From assembly GCA_944385475.1 (NCBI GenBank), contig CALWXJ010000008.1, positions 17,217 through 81,216 on the forward strand: DNA of 64,000 bases, given 5' to 3'. Source of the DNA: an uncultured Oscillospiraceae bacterium. Its GTDB lineage: Bacteria; Bacillota; Clostridia; Oscillospirales; Oscillospiraceae. Positions within the stretch are counted from its first letter, which is position 1. The number at the start of each line of letters is the position of its first letter. Position numbers and translations under genes: made by a program. Shown piece by piece: positions 25,158-33,845 of the stretch. Below the pieces are notes generated by a model. That model had not been told where the DNA came from and ran no database searches. It saw only the letters and a list, made by a program, of their open reading frames with translations.

Positions 25158-25679
25158 ATGAAATGTGAGAATTGCGGCAAGAATGATGTCACGTTTGTAT
25201 ATCGCAGCAACATCAACGGACAGGTGGAAGAGCATCATCTATGCACGGAATGTGCCCAGAAGCTGGGATACGCCCAGAAGGTGGCATCTCCCAGCCGGAA
25301 CCTGATGCATAACTTCTTCGGCACCAACAATCTGCTGGGAGGCGGATTCTTTGATGATTTCTTCTCTCCCATGCCCAGTCTGCTGGGCCGGATGAGCAGA
25401 ATGCTGGAGGATCCCTTTGATGATTTCTTCAGCGAGATGCCCGCTTTGGGAACCAGTGAGACCCAGCAGGCGGCTCCGCAAAAGCAGGAGGATCTGCTGA
25501 GCCAGGAAGAGCAGAACCGCTTTTCCTGCCTGCGGGAACTCAATGCCAAGAAGATGGAGATGAAGAAGGCCGTTCGGGAGGAAAACTTTGAACGTGCCGC
25601 CCAGCTGCGGGACGAGATCCGCCAGCTGGAGGGCCAGCATAAGGCGGAAAAGAAACAAAATGACGATAAGGCGGAGTGA
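25158..25679 (+). CDS. mcsA: McsA, zinc-finger and UVR-motif protein
   Basis: 173-aa adaptor that normally activates the arginine kinase McsB. The N-terminal zinc fingers CENC and CTEC (residues about 3-34) and a C-terminal UVR motif (ENFERAAQLRDEIRQLEG, about 145-162) are present; a low-complexity middle rich in Phe, Asp and Gly joins them. AGGAGG-like site before the ATG. No mcsB follows: clpC begins 35 bp after the stop. In Bacillus and many Clostridia the order is ctsR-mcsA-mcsB-clpC. Confidence 0.9.
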   Translation: MKCENCGKNDVTFVYRSNINGQVEEHHLCTECAQKLGYAQKVASPSRNLMHNFFGTNNLLGGGFFDDFFSPMPSLLGRMSRMLEDPFDDFFSEMPALGTSETQQAAPQKQEDLLSQEEQNRFSCLRELNAKKMEMKKAVREENFERAAQLRDEIRQLEGQHKAEKKQNDDKAE

Positions 25680-25714
25680 TATCCCCCTTTTCCAGAGAAG
25701 GAAGGTAAACGAAT

Positions 25715-28171
25715 ATGAATGAAAACAGATTTTCTCCCAGGGCGGAAGAGGCCCTGCGCCTTGCCCAGGAGGCAGCTGGTGAACTGGGCCACGGCTACGT
25801 GGGCACCGAGCATTTGCTGCTGGGACTGATGCGGGAAGAAGAGGGCATGGCCCACGCCGTTTTGAGTGAAGCAGGATTGACGGATGAGATCATTTTGGAG
25901 ATCATCAAAAAGAGCGTTGGGGCAGGGCTGCCCGGCGGGAATCCCGCCCAGGGCCTGACCCCGCGGGCAAAGCGTGTGGTGGAGATCGCCATGGAGGACT
26001 CTGTCCGGGGCGGCTATAACTACATTGGCACCGAGCACCTGCTGGCCGGGCTGCTGCGGGAGGGCAACAACATGGCTGTGCGGATCCTGCGCGCCGCCGG
26101 TGTGGATGCCCGTCACCTCTACACGGCCCTGATGCAAAAGACGAATCTTGCCTCCCGGTCCCAGGCGGCCCCTGCCAAGGCCGGCACCGCCGGAGCCAAG
26201 GATGACGGCAAGACCAAGACTTTGAAGGAGTATACCCGGGACCTGACGGCTGACGCCCGGGACGGCAAGCTGGATCCGGTGATCGGCCGTGACGAGGAGA
26301 TCCAGCGGGTGATCCAGATCCTCTCCCGCCGCACCAAGAACAATCCCTGCCTCATTGGCGAGCCCGGCGTGGGCAAAACAGCCATTGCCGAGGGCCTTGC
26401 CCGGAAGATCGTCATGGGCGATGTGCCGGACAATCTGCTGGATAAGCGGCTTTTGTCCCTGGACCTCTCCGGTATGGTGGCAGGCACCAAGTACCGGGGC
26501 GAGTTTGAAGAGCGCATCAAAAAGGTGATGGAAGAGGTCCGCAAGGCCGGCAATATCATCTTGTTCATTGATGAGCTGCACACCATTGTGGGGGCCGGCA
26601 GCGCCGAGGGCGCCGTGGATGCTGCCAATATCATCAAGCCCGCTCTGGGCCGCGGCGAGCTCCAGGTCATCGGAGCCACTACCCTCAATGAGTACCGCAA
26701 ATATATCGAGAAGGATGCCGCCCTGGAGCGCCGTTTCCAGCCGGTGCAGGTGAACGAGCCCACCCAGGAGGCCTCCCTGGAGATTTTGAAGGGCCTGCGG
26801 CCTAAGTATGAGGCGCACCATAAGCTCAAGATCACCGATGAGGCTTTGGAGGCCGCTGTGACCCTCTCTGCCCGGTATATCAGTGACCGCTTCCTGCCTG
26901 ACAAGGCCATTGACCTGATGGACGAAGCCGCCAGCCGGGTGAGGATGGAGTCGGAGGAGATCTCTCCCGAGCTTAAGAGCCTGGAGGAGAAGATCGCCGC
27001 CCTGGCCAAGGATAAAGCCGCCGCCATCGAGGCCCAGGATTACGAAAAGGCCGCACAGCTGCGGGATATCGAAAAGGACTACCGTGAGCAGGTGGAGCTG
27101 GAGCGGGAGAAGCGCCATAAGGACAACGCTGAGCACCGCCCTGTCACCGCGGAAGATATTGCCGCTGTGGTGGCGGGCTGGACGGGGATTCCGGTCACCC
27201 GCCTTACAGAGGATGAGAGCACACGCCTTCTGCATATGGAAGACATCCTCCATGAGCGTGTGGTGGGCCAGGACGAGGCTGTTGAGGCCGTTGCCCGGGC
27301 CATCCGCCGGGGCCGTGTGGGCCTCAAGGATCCCAAGCGTCCCATTGGTTCGTTCTTGTTCCTGGGTCCCACGGGCGTGGGCAAGACAGAACTTTGCAAG
27401 TCCCTGGCCGAGGCCATGTTCGGCGATGAAAACGCCATGATCCGGATCGATATGTCCGAGTATATGGAGCGGCACACAGTCTCTCGCCTCATTGGTTCTC
27501 CTCCGGGTTATGTGGGCCACGAAGAGGGCGGCCAGCTCACGGAGAAGGTCCGCAGAAAGCCCTATTCCGTGGTGCTGTTCGATGAGATCGAAAAGGCCCA
27601 TGAGGATGTCTGGAACATCCTTCTGCAGATCCTGGATGACGGCCGGATCACAGACTCCCAGGGCCGCACCGTGGACTTTAAGAATACCGTGATCGTCATG
27701 ACCAGTAACATTGGCGCCAAGGCCTTGACCGCCGTGGGCACCAAGCTGGGCTTCAAACAGGACGAAGAGGGCGGCGACGAGAATGGAGAGAAGGCCTTCC
27801 GTCAGGCAAAGGAAACCGTGATGGCAGAGCTGCGCCAGACCTTCCGGCCGGAATTCCTGAACCGCATTGATGACATCATTGTCTTCCGTGCCCTGGGGCA
27901 GAAGGACATTGAGGAAGTCGCCCGCCGGATGCTGAAGACGGTTTCCGCCCGGATGGAGACCATGGGTATCCATCTGGACGCCAGCGAGGATGCTGTGGCG
28001 GAGCTGGCCCGGGAGGGCTTTGACCCCAAGTACGGCGCCCGTCCTCTGCGCCGGGCCATTCAGAACAAGGTGGAAGACGCTGTGGCGGAGCGGATGCTGG
28101 ACGGCACCTTGCACGCAGGCGACACCGCGCATCTGACGGTGGAGGATAATCACCTCTTGGTGAGCAAGTAA
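25715..28171 (+). CDS. clpC: Hsp100 ATPase ClpC
   Basis: AAA+ unfoldase that feeds proteins to ClpP and removes damaged proteins. 818 aa: double Clp_N domain at about 1-145, first AAA module with Walker A GEPGVGKT near 215, a middle domain with a UVR-like stretch ([16 protein letters not shown] near 445), and a second AAA module with GPTGVGKT near 551. Length and order match ClpC. Last gene of the CtsR operon; a strong terminator follows. Confidence 0.96.
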   Translation: MNENRFSPRAEEALRLAQEAAGELGHGYVGTEHLLLGLMREEEGMAHAVLSEAGLTDEIILEIIKKSVGAGLPGGNPAQGLTPRAKRVVEIAMEDSVRGGYNYIGTEHLLAGLLREGNNMAVRILRAAGVDARHLYTALMQKTNLASRSQAAPAKAGTAGAKDDGKTKTLKEYTRDLTADARDGKLDPVIGRDEEIQRVIQILSRRTKNNPCLIGEPGVGKTAIAEGLARKIVMGDVPDNLLDKRLLSLDLSGMVAGTKYRGEFEERIKKVMEEVRKAGNIILFIDELHTIVGAGSAEGAVDAANIIKPALGRGELQVIGATTLNEYRKYIEKDAALERRFQPVQVNEPTQEASLEILKGLRPKYEAHHKLKITDEALEAAVTLSARYISDRFLPDKAIDLMDEAASRVRMESEEISPELKSLEEKIAALAKDKAAAIEAQDYEKAAQLRDIEKDYREQVELEREKRHKDNAEHRPVTAEDIAAVVAGWTGIPVTRLTEDESTRLLHMEDILHERVVGQDEAVEAVARAIRRGRVGLKDPKRPIGSFLFLGPTGVGKTELCKSLAEAMFGDENAMIRIDMSEYMERHTVSRLIGSPPGYVGHEEGGQLTEKVRRKPYSVVLFDEIEKAHEDVWNILLQILDDGRITDSQGRTVDFKNTVIVMTSNIGAKALTAVGTKLGFKQDEEGGDENGEKAFRQAKETVMAELRQTFRPEFLNRIDDIIVFRALGQKDIEEVARRMLKTVSARMETMGIHLDASEDAVAELAREGFDPKYGARPLRRAIQNKVEDAVAERMLDGTLHAGDTAHLTVEDNHLLVSK

Positions 28172-28196
28172 GGTCCGCCGGAGAGAAAAATACTGA

Positions 28197-28238
28197 CAAA
28201 AGCCCCCGCCGGAGCAGCTGCTCCGGCGGGGGCTTTTT
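28197..28238 (+). terminator. Terminator of the ctsR operon
   Basis: AGCCCCCGCCGGAGCAG and its complement form a long GC stem followed by five T. The A-run before it may also serve the convergent gene at 28265. Confidence 0.92.
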
Positions 28239-28264
28239 CTGGCAGAGACTACGGAAAGGCGGGG

Positions 28265-29182
28265 TCACGGCCCCAGCCGGATGTAGACCTCGTAGCCGCT
28301 GTGACGGGTCTGGCCGCCTTCCTGGTCGGTGGCAGTATACCAGGAGGTTTCCACCAAGAGGACATCTTCCTCTTTGGCACTTGCATACAGCGCGGTGCCG
28401 CTGGGGTGGTAGTTGCTGCCTCCCTCCACCTGGGGCAGCAGGTCATAGCCGGTGAAGACCGTCTGCTCCACCAGGGAAAATCCCTCCGGCGCCTCCCCCT
28501 CTATTCGGCTGCCGTAGGTCTCCCCTGCGGCGGCAAAGCGCAGCTGCTCCTCCTCTGTCAGGCCCCGGGAGGTGCCGCAGGGGGCATAGAGACTGCCTTG
28601 GTACAAGATGCGGCGGCTCCCACGGACAGAGGCGTCTACATACCGGACATATCCTGTGAAGGTGGTTTGACTGGCGATGTCGTAGCAGGGCTGGAGGACA
28701 TAGATCCACTGGGGGATATCCGGATGGGTGTAATAGGGATACGGCCCCTCCGTACCATCAAGAAAGACCTCACCTGCCGGGGAAAACCCCTCCGGCAGCG
28801 TATAGGACTGGGGATGGGAGGAGATCAGATAGGTGGTGCCCCCCACCTCAATAAAGGGGGCGCCATCTGCGGTGTCCGGCGGCTGTGCGCCGTCTGTACC
28901 GCCGGTGTCGTCCTGCCCGGTGGATCCGTCGCTGGTATCGCCGGCGGCTCCGGCGCCGTCATTGCTGGTGTCGCTGTTGCCGGCGGGGAGGATCCGGGAA
29001 AGAGACAGGGATGCCAGCAGCAGAAGGCAGGCTGCCAGGGTGGGGATCCACAGGCGCTTTGCCCTGGCGGAAATTTGGCGGCGCTTTTGGGGGGCGGGTG
29101 CCGGGTCGTCAACGGGGGCTGCCTGCAGTACAAAGGGATCGTCCGCCTGCCCCAGGGCGCGCAGAAGCTCATAGGCGGTCAT
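28265..29182 (-). CDS. Membrane-anchored protein encoded with an ECF sigma factor (putative anti-sigma factor)
   Basis: 305 aa, function inferred from context. Short cytoplasmic N-terminus (about 48 residues), one membrane helix at about 49-67 (TLAACLLLLASLSLS), a linker rich in Gly, Thr and Asp, then an extracytoplasmic domain of about 200 residues with many Tyr and Gly. That is the usual layout of sigma-regulating membrane proteins, but no zinc (ZAS) motif is visible. It overlaps the sigma gene by 4 bp. The start at 29182 has GGAGGG upstream. Confidence 0.72.
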   Translation of the reverse strand: MTAYELLRALGQADDPFVLQAAPVDDPAPAPQKRRQISARAKRLWIPTLAACLLLLASLSLSRILPAGNSDTSNDGAGAAGDTSDGSTGQDDTGGTDGAQPPDTADGAPFIEVGGTTYLISSHPQSYTLPEGFSPAGEVFLDGTEGPYPYYTHPDIPQWIYVLQPCYDIASQTTFTGYVRYVDASVRGSRRILYQGSLYAPCGTSRGLTEEEQLRFAAAGETYGSRIEGEAPEGFSLVEQTVFTGYDLLPQVEGGSNYHPSGTALYASAKEEDVLLVETSWYTATDQEGGQTRHSGYEVYIRLGP

Positions 29183-29739
29183 GGGGCGAATCCCTCCTTC
29201 TCCAAATGCTGCCGCAGCCGCAGCCGCAGGCGGTGCAGGGCCGTGGATACCGCGCCGGGGCGCGCTCCCCGACGGGCGGCGATCTCCTTGACGGGCAGCA
29301 AGTACCAGTAGCGCTGCAAAAACAAGGTCCGCTGATCTTGGGGCAGGGCGGATAAAAAGGCATTGAGACTCTGCGCCAGAGCGTGGGCGTCGGCTGTTTC
29401 CTCCACGGTGGGTCCCCCGGGCAGACATTGGGACAGCTCCGACAGGCATAGCTCCGCCTCTCCGCCTCCCCGCTTTTCCGCCTGCCGGCTTCGAAACCGG
29501 TCCAGGGCCAGATTCCGGGTGATTTTTGCTAAAAAGGCACCCAAATAGCTGGGGCGCTGGGGTGGGATGGAGGTCCATGCCCGCAGATAGGTATCCCCCT
29601 CACACTCCTCCGCGTCCTCCCGGACAGCGAGGATGCGATAGGCCACACCATAGCAGCAGCGGCCGTATTTTCGGCGGCTCTCCGCCACTGCCGCCTCGTC
29701 CCGGGCCCAGTAGAGGGCTACAATGGCATAATCTTCCAT
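29179..29739 (-). CDS. ECF-type RNA polymerase sigma factor
   Basis: Sigma-70 family factor of 186 aa with region 2 (about 20-85, DAEECEGDTYLRAWTSI and the RNLALDRFRSR end) and region 4 (about 125-180, LPQDQRTLFLQRYW, then VSTALHRLRLRLRQHL). The start at 29739 is fixed by AAGGAGGTGG 6 bp upstream. It is co-transcribed with a putative anti-sigma protein. Target genes are unknown; autoregulation is possible (see the repeats upstream). Confidence 0.9.
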   Translation of the reverse strand: MEDYAIVALYWARDEAAVAESRRKYGRCCYGVAYRILAVREDAEECEGDTYLRAWTSIPPQRPSYLGAFLAKITRNLALDRFRSRQAEKRGGGEAELCLSELSQCLPGGPTVEETADAHALAQSLNAFLSALPQDQRTLFLQRYWYLLPVKEIAARRGARPGAVSTALHRLRLRLRQHLEKEGFAP

Positions 29740-29766
29740 AAAAACCACCTCCTTACCTTCATAGAC

Positions 29767-29803
29767 GGAACCAACGGGGGAAACTTACACAGGATAGAAC
29801 CAA
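29767..29803. repeat. Direct GAACCAA repeats upstream of the sigma factor gene
   Basis: GAACCAA occurs at 29768-29774 and 29797-29803, 29 bp apart start to start. On the minus strand these read TTGGTTC, upstream of the sigma gene start. They could be recognition elements of this sigma factor or chance. Confidence 0.35.
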
Positions 29804-29847
29804 TATAGCAGATTTTTTCCCTTGTGCACAGAGGAGCAGGCCTTATC

Positions 29848-29876
29848 TTGACTTGTTCACAAATTCCAGGTATCAT
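29848..29876 (+). promoter_or_regulatory. Sigma-A promoter of the large membrane protein gene
   Basis: TTGACT at 29848 and TATCAT at 29871, spacer 17 bp, 46 bp before the ATG at 29923. Confidence 0.6.
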
Positions 29877-29922
29877 GACAAGTAATTTATAAGGGCCATT
29901 ATGGATAAAGGAGCGTTTTTGT

Positions 29923-31764
29923 ATGCTGTTTTCCTTTCCCTTTGGCGGGTTTAACCCCGCGGATTTTAAAAATCCCTTTCAGCAGGAGCCGCAGGAGGGA
30001 GCCTCTCCCGGTCCCAAGCGGGAGAGAAAGCCCCGCAAGGCCATCGGCAACGCCTTTACCAGGATGCTGATCAACCTGGCGGTGACCTTGGCGGTGGGGG
30101 CGGCGTATTTCTATTTTGAACTGCCGGCGCTGAACTTCCATGCAGAGGAGTTTTATGTGTTCCTCTTTTTGCTGTGCGTGGTGTACTGCGTCTGCGCCAT
30201 TTTCACCTCCGCCTTTCAAGGAGAAGGGGTCAAGGGGTATGTGGGCTTTGTAAAAAAGCAATGCACCATTCCCTTTTTCCTGGTGCTGGCGCTGATCGCC
30301 GTCACGGTAATCGGGGCGCTGAGTTCCTGGGTGGTGCTGCGGGCGGGGAAATACAGCCAGCTTTTGCCGGTGGAAAGCGGGGACTTTGCCGCCGACATCG
30401 AGGAGATCTCCTACGACCAGATCCCCATGCTGGATGAGGACTCTGCCCAGCGGCTGGGCAGCCGGGTGCTGGGAGAGCTCAGCGATATGGTCTCCCAGTT
30501 TGAGATCCTGCCCTCCTATACCCAGATCAACTACCAGGGCCGCCCGGTACGGGTGACCTCCCTGGCCTACGGGGACCTGGTGAAGTGGTTCACCAACCGC
30601 TCCTCCGGCCTTCCGGCCTATCTGGTCATTGACATGGCCACCCAGGAGGCGGAGGTGGTGCGCCTGAAAGAGGGGATGAAATATACCGTTGCAGAGCATT
30701 TCGGGCGGTATTTGCCCCGGCACCTGCGGTTCCACTATCCCACCTATATGTTTGCCGACCCTGTTTTTGAGATCGATGAGGAGGGGCATCCCTATTGGGT
30801 GTGTCCCCGGATGGTGAAGACCATCGGCCTTTTCGGGGGCAGTGATATCCGGGGGGCCGTGCTGGTGGACGCCGTTACCGGAGAGAGCCAGTATTATGAG
30901 GAAGTGCCCTCCTGGGTGGACCACGTGTATGACGCGGAGCTCATCATGGAGCAGTATGACTTTTACGGGATGTATAAAAACGGCTTTTTGAACTCCATCT
31001 TCGGCCAGCGGGAGGTGACTTTGACCACGGAGGGGTACAACTATATCGCCATTGGGGACGATGTGTATATGTATACCGGCGTCACCTCCGTCACCTCCGA
31101 TCAGTCCAATATCGGCTTTATCCTCTCCAACCAGCGCACCAAGCAGACCCGGTTTTACTCCGTCTCCGGCGCCACGGAGCGCTCTGCCCAGGACTCCGCC
31201 GAAAGCCAGGTCCAGCAGATGCGCTATGAGGCCACCTTCCCCCTGCTTTTGAACATTGCCGACCAGCCCACGTATTTCATGGCCCTCAAGGGCGCGGACG
31301 GCCTTGTGAAGATGTACGCCATGGTGAACGTGCAGCAGTACAACATCGTGGAGACCGGCGGCACAGTGGCGGAGTGCGAGAGCAATTACCGCCGGGCCCT
31401 GGCGGATTACGGCATCATCTCTGAATCGGACTCCCAGACCGCGCCCGCTGACCAGGAGGAGGTCAGCGGCATCATCGCCGAGATCCGCTCTGCCGTGATC
31501 GCGGGCAATACGCACTACTATGTCCGGCTGGAGGGGATGGAAGTGTTCTTTGACCTCTCTGCGGCGCAGATGCCTGAGGCGGCGCTGCTGGATGTGGGGA
31601 TGAGCGCCACCTTCCACTGCGGGCTGGATGAAGAGGGGAATCTTCCCCAAAGCGGTCTGTGGCCCGCCCTGGATTTTTCCTGGGAAGGGTGGCAGGGCAG
31701 TCGGGCCCCCAGCCCGGGGGAAGAGCTTGCCTCGGAGACCATCGAGGAATTTGACGCCGCCTGA
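29923..31764 (+). CDS. Large membrane protein of unknown function
   Basis: 613 aa; I do not recognise the family. A basic cytoplasmic N-terminus of about 45 residues is followed by three hydrophobic segments at about 47-66, 73-95 and 118-140. Then comes a large, probably extracytoplasmic domain of about 460 residues. It contains many Tyr and acidic residues and repeated beta-like stretches, with no obvious catalytic motif. The start has AAGGAGCG upstream. It has its own promoter and terminator, so it acts as a single-gene unit beside an ECF sigma pair read the other way. Confidence 0.75.
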   Translation: MLFSFPFGGFNPADFKNPFQQEPQEGASPGPKRERKPRKAIGNAFTRMLINLAVTLAVGAAYFYFELPALNFHAEEFYVFLFLLCVVYCVCAIFTSAFQGEGVKGYVGFVKKQCTIPFFLVLALIAVTVIGALSSWVVLRAGKYSQLLPVESGDFAADIEEISYDQIPMLDEDSAQRLGSRVLGELSDMVSQFEILPSYTQINYQGRPVRVTSLAYGDLVKWFTNRSSGLPAYLVIDMATQEAEVVRLKEGMKYTVAEHFGRYLPRHLRFHYPTYMFADPVFEIDEEGHPYWVCPRMVKTIGLFGGSDIRGAVLVDAVTGESQYYEEVPSWVDHVYDAELIMEQYDFYGMYKNGFLNSIFGQREVTLTTEGYNYIAIGDDVYMYTGVTSVTSDQSNIGFILSNQRTKQTRFYSVSGATERSAQDSAESQVQQMRYEATFPLLLNIADQPTYFMALKGADGLVKMYAMVNVQQYNIVETGGTVAECESNYRRALADYGIISESDSQTAPADQEEVSGIIAEIRSAVIAGNTHYYVRLEGMEVFFDLSAAQMPEAALLDVGMSATFHCGLDEEGNLPQSGLWPALDFSWEGWQGSRAPSPGEELASETIEEFDAA

Positions 31765-31785
31765 GAAAGGCGGAGAAAATAACAC

Positions 31786-31828
31786 GGCAAAACCACCGGG
31801 AACCTCTGGGGCTCCCGGTGGTTTTGCC
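31786..31828 (+). terminator. Terminator of the large membrane protein gene
   Basis: GGCAAAACCACCGGGA pairs with its complement around a short loop, ending in GGTTTTGCC. Confidence 0.82.
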
Positions 31829-31958
31829 TTTGGGGTCATGCACCAAATCCACAAAAATAAAAGGAAAACTTTGGCATATTGGCGGCGGTTTTTTGGTTGC
31901 CAGAGGAGGCGGGGTGTGGTATCGTAAATGCAACAAACATGGACAAGGGGGCTTGGAC

Positions 31959-32909
31959 ATGCTGGTTTTGGATTTTATCAACGTAGGCAATGGCGACGCC
32001 ATTTTGGTGCGCCAGAAGGAGGAGGGACGGCGGCCGTTTGCCATGCTGGTGGACTGCGGCCACGACAACCTCATCCGGGATGACCACCCCCAGGATCTGG
32101 ATCCCCGTTCCCGGCGCATCTACGCCGGGGATTTTTTGAAAAAAGAGGGGGTGGGGTATCTGGATGTCCTCCTGATCACCCACTTCCACCGGGACCATAT
32201 CGGCGGTTTGGACCGGGTATTGGAAGCTGCCGGAGTGGGGACGCTTATCACCACCTATCTGCCCCCGCCGGGCAGCGCCCCGCTGGATCCGGATGGGGAC
32301 AACGGCCTTCCCAAGGCCGCCAGGAATGTGCTGCGGTGTGTGGATCTTTATGCCGGGGCGCTGCGGGCCCACCCCCACCGCTGGGAAAAGGCGGTTTGCC
32401 TCCAGGGGGACCGGACCGTCACCTTCCAGCTGACGCCGGAGCTGAAAATGGATGTGCTGTGCGGGGAGCCGGCCCTTTACCCACGGCAGCGGCAGGTGTA
32501 TGATGCGGCCTTTGCCGGGGAGCGCAACGGATATGACCTTGTCCACTGGGGCAAGTCCATGAATGTCTCCAGCCTTCGCCAGCGGCTGTATTACCACGGG
32601 AAGGAGATCGTCTTAGGAGGGGACGCCTACGCCCATATGTGGGAGACGGAGACCTCCACCCCCTGCGATATTTTGAAAATTCCCCACCATGCCTCGTTGT
32701 CCTCCACCACCCGGAAGCTTTTGCATATGCTCCAGCCCAAGACAGCGGTGGTGACGGTGGCGGCGGGCCGGCCGGACGAGCGGCCCCACCCCTATATCAT
32801 CTCTCTCATCCGGGAGTTCACCCAGGAGCTGTATTTCACAGACGCCGTGGATATCCCCGGTTTGGTGGAACCTCACTTCCATGAGTCTGTGCACTTGGAG
32901 ATCCCATAA
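31959..32909 (+). CDS. Stand-alone metallo-beta-lactamase-fold hydrolase (ComEC C-terminal type)
   Basis: 316 aa. The metal motif THFHRDHIGGL (HxHxDH) lies near residues 73-83, a downstream Asp in VLGGDAY and a His in KIPHHAS complete the site. The opening FINVGNGDAILV is the ComEC/Rec2 MBL form (usually DVGQGDA). There is no membrane part, so it is probably a soluble nuclease or phosphodiesterase. The start at 31959 is chosen at the domain edge; the frame is open upstream. Substrate unknown. Confidence 0.82.
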   Translation: MLVLDFINVGNGDAILVRQKEEGRRPFAMLVDCGHDNLIRDDHPQDLDPRSRRIYAGDFLKKEGVGYLDVLLITHFHRDHIGGLDRVLEAAGVGTLITTYLPPPGSAPLDPDGDNGLPKAARNVLRCVDLYAGALRAHPHRWEKAVCLQGDRTVTFQLTPELKMDVLCGEPALYPRQRQVYDAAFAGERNGYDLVHWGKSMNVSSLRQRLYYHGKEIVLGGDAYAHMWETETSTPCDILKIPHHASLSSTTRKLLHMLQPKTAVVTVAAGRPDERPHPYIISLIREFTQELYFTDAVDIPGLVEPHFHESVHLEIP

Positions 32910-32913
32910 ACAT

Positions 32914-32947
32914 GCCCCCGGGACGAATAGTCCCGGGGGCGTTTTTT
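32914..32947. terminator. Terminator between the MBL gene and the phosphoesterase gene
   Basis: GCCCCCGGGAC-GAATA-GTCCCGGGGGC followed by seven T. The phosphoesterase gene converges from the right. Confidence 0.9.
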
Positions 32948-32957
32948 TGAAAAACGG

Positions 32958-33425
32958 CTATGCCAAAGAAAGTAGACGCCCTTCAAGTTTCTCCTCCGTC
33001 ACGGTGATCACACCGTAGAAGGGGTGAAGGGGATCGCCGATGCTGCCGGGGTTGAAAAAGAGGGCCCCCATGCGCCAGTCGATGAAGGGCTTGTGGGTGT
33101 GGCCGAAGAGAAGGGCGTCCAGCCCCATGGACTCAGCGGTGTAGCCCGCCTGGATCAAAGACTGCTTGACCCCCAGGGTATGTCCGTGGCACAGCAGGAT
33201 CCGCCGCCCCTGGGGCTGGATGAGCTGCTGGACAGGCTGGCCGGGGCGGAAGTCACAGTTTCCCACTACCTGGCAAAAGGCCCGCTGGGGGAACAGTCTG
33301 TGCAGCCGCTGGGCCTCTCCCCACCCGTCTCCCAGATGAACGATCATGTCCGAGGGGGTCATTTGGGCCGCCTGCACCATATTTTCCAAATTGCCGTGGG
33401 AATCAGAAAAGACCAGGATTTCCAA
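32958..33425 (-). CDS. YfcE/MJ0936-family metallophosphoesterase
   Basis: 155-aa phosphodiesterase-fold protein. The two-metal motifs are SDSHGN at residues 7-12, HLGDGW near 31, GNCD near 55, CHGHTLG near 80 and GHTHKP near 109. Family enzymes cleave phosphodiesters in vitro; the physiological substrate is unknown. In Clostridia it often follows rph and rdgB, which are not present here. Confidence 0.9.
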   Translation of the reverse strand: MEILVFSDSHGNLENMVQAAQMTPSDMIVHLGDGWGEAQRLHRLFPQRAFCQVVGNCDFRPGQPVQQLIQPQGRRILLCHGHTLGVKQSLIQAGYTAESMGLDALLFGHTHKPFIDWRMGALFFNPGSIGDPLHPFYGVITVTEEKLEGRLLSLA

Positions 33426-33492
33426 AAGGACCCCTCCCGTACTGCGTTTTTTTCAGTATACCCCCGGAGAGGAACGCTTTCAACCTTTGCGT

Positions 33493-33521
33493 TTGACACA
33501 GGGAGACAAATTTGCTATCCT
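33493..33521 (+). promoter_or_regulatory. Sigma-A promoter of the 99-aa gene and radical SAM gene
   Basis: TTGACA at 33493 and TATCCT at 33516, spacer exactly 17 bp, 25 bp before the start at 33546. Confidence 0.75.
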
Positions 33522-33545
33522 GCTGAGAGAAAAGGAGGGGTGACC

Positions 33546-33845
33546 ATGCCAGGCAGATTCCATGAGCTGGACATGAACTTTTTTACCCGGGCATCGGTAT
33601 TTCCCGGGAGTATTGGCTGCTTTCGCTACCGCTTTGCCCGCACCGGCTGGATCGGGGACGGCTCCATTCAGGTCTGGGTGTATGAAAACATCAGCTTCGA
33701 GCTGGCCAAAGATGTGGAGACTAAGACCTTCCCCTGGACAGAGGAGGGAATCGCCCAGATGAAGCAGTGGCTGGAGGAGGCTGCCCAGCGCCGGGGAACG
33801 GAGCCATATCGGATCCCATATCCGCCATGTACTACAACCGACTAA
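33546..33845 (+). CDS. Small conserved-looking protein of unknown function
   Basis: 99 aa, soluble, with no known motif that I recognise. It is rich in aromatic residues (FFTRASVFPGSIGCFRYRF) and ends in a charged helix (EEGIAQMKQWLEEAAQRR). A strong AGGAGGGG precedes the ATG and a good promoter lies upstream, so it is a real gene. Its end overlaps the radical SAM gene by 19 bp in another frame, which suggests coupled translation. Confidence 0.75.
   Translation: MPGRFHELDMNFFTRASVFPGSIGCFRYRFARTGWIGDGSIQVWVYENISFELAKDVETKTFPWTEEGIAQMKQWLEEAAQRRGTEPYRIPYPPCTTTD

Noticed and set aside
25235-28153. A 972-codon open frame antisense to mcsA and clpC
   Set aside because: It mirrors the codon structure of two certain genes, has no ribosome site and no recognisable domain; such frames are common in GC-rich coding DNA.
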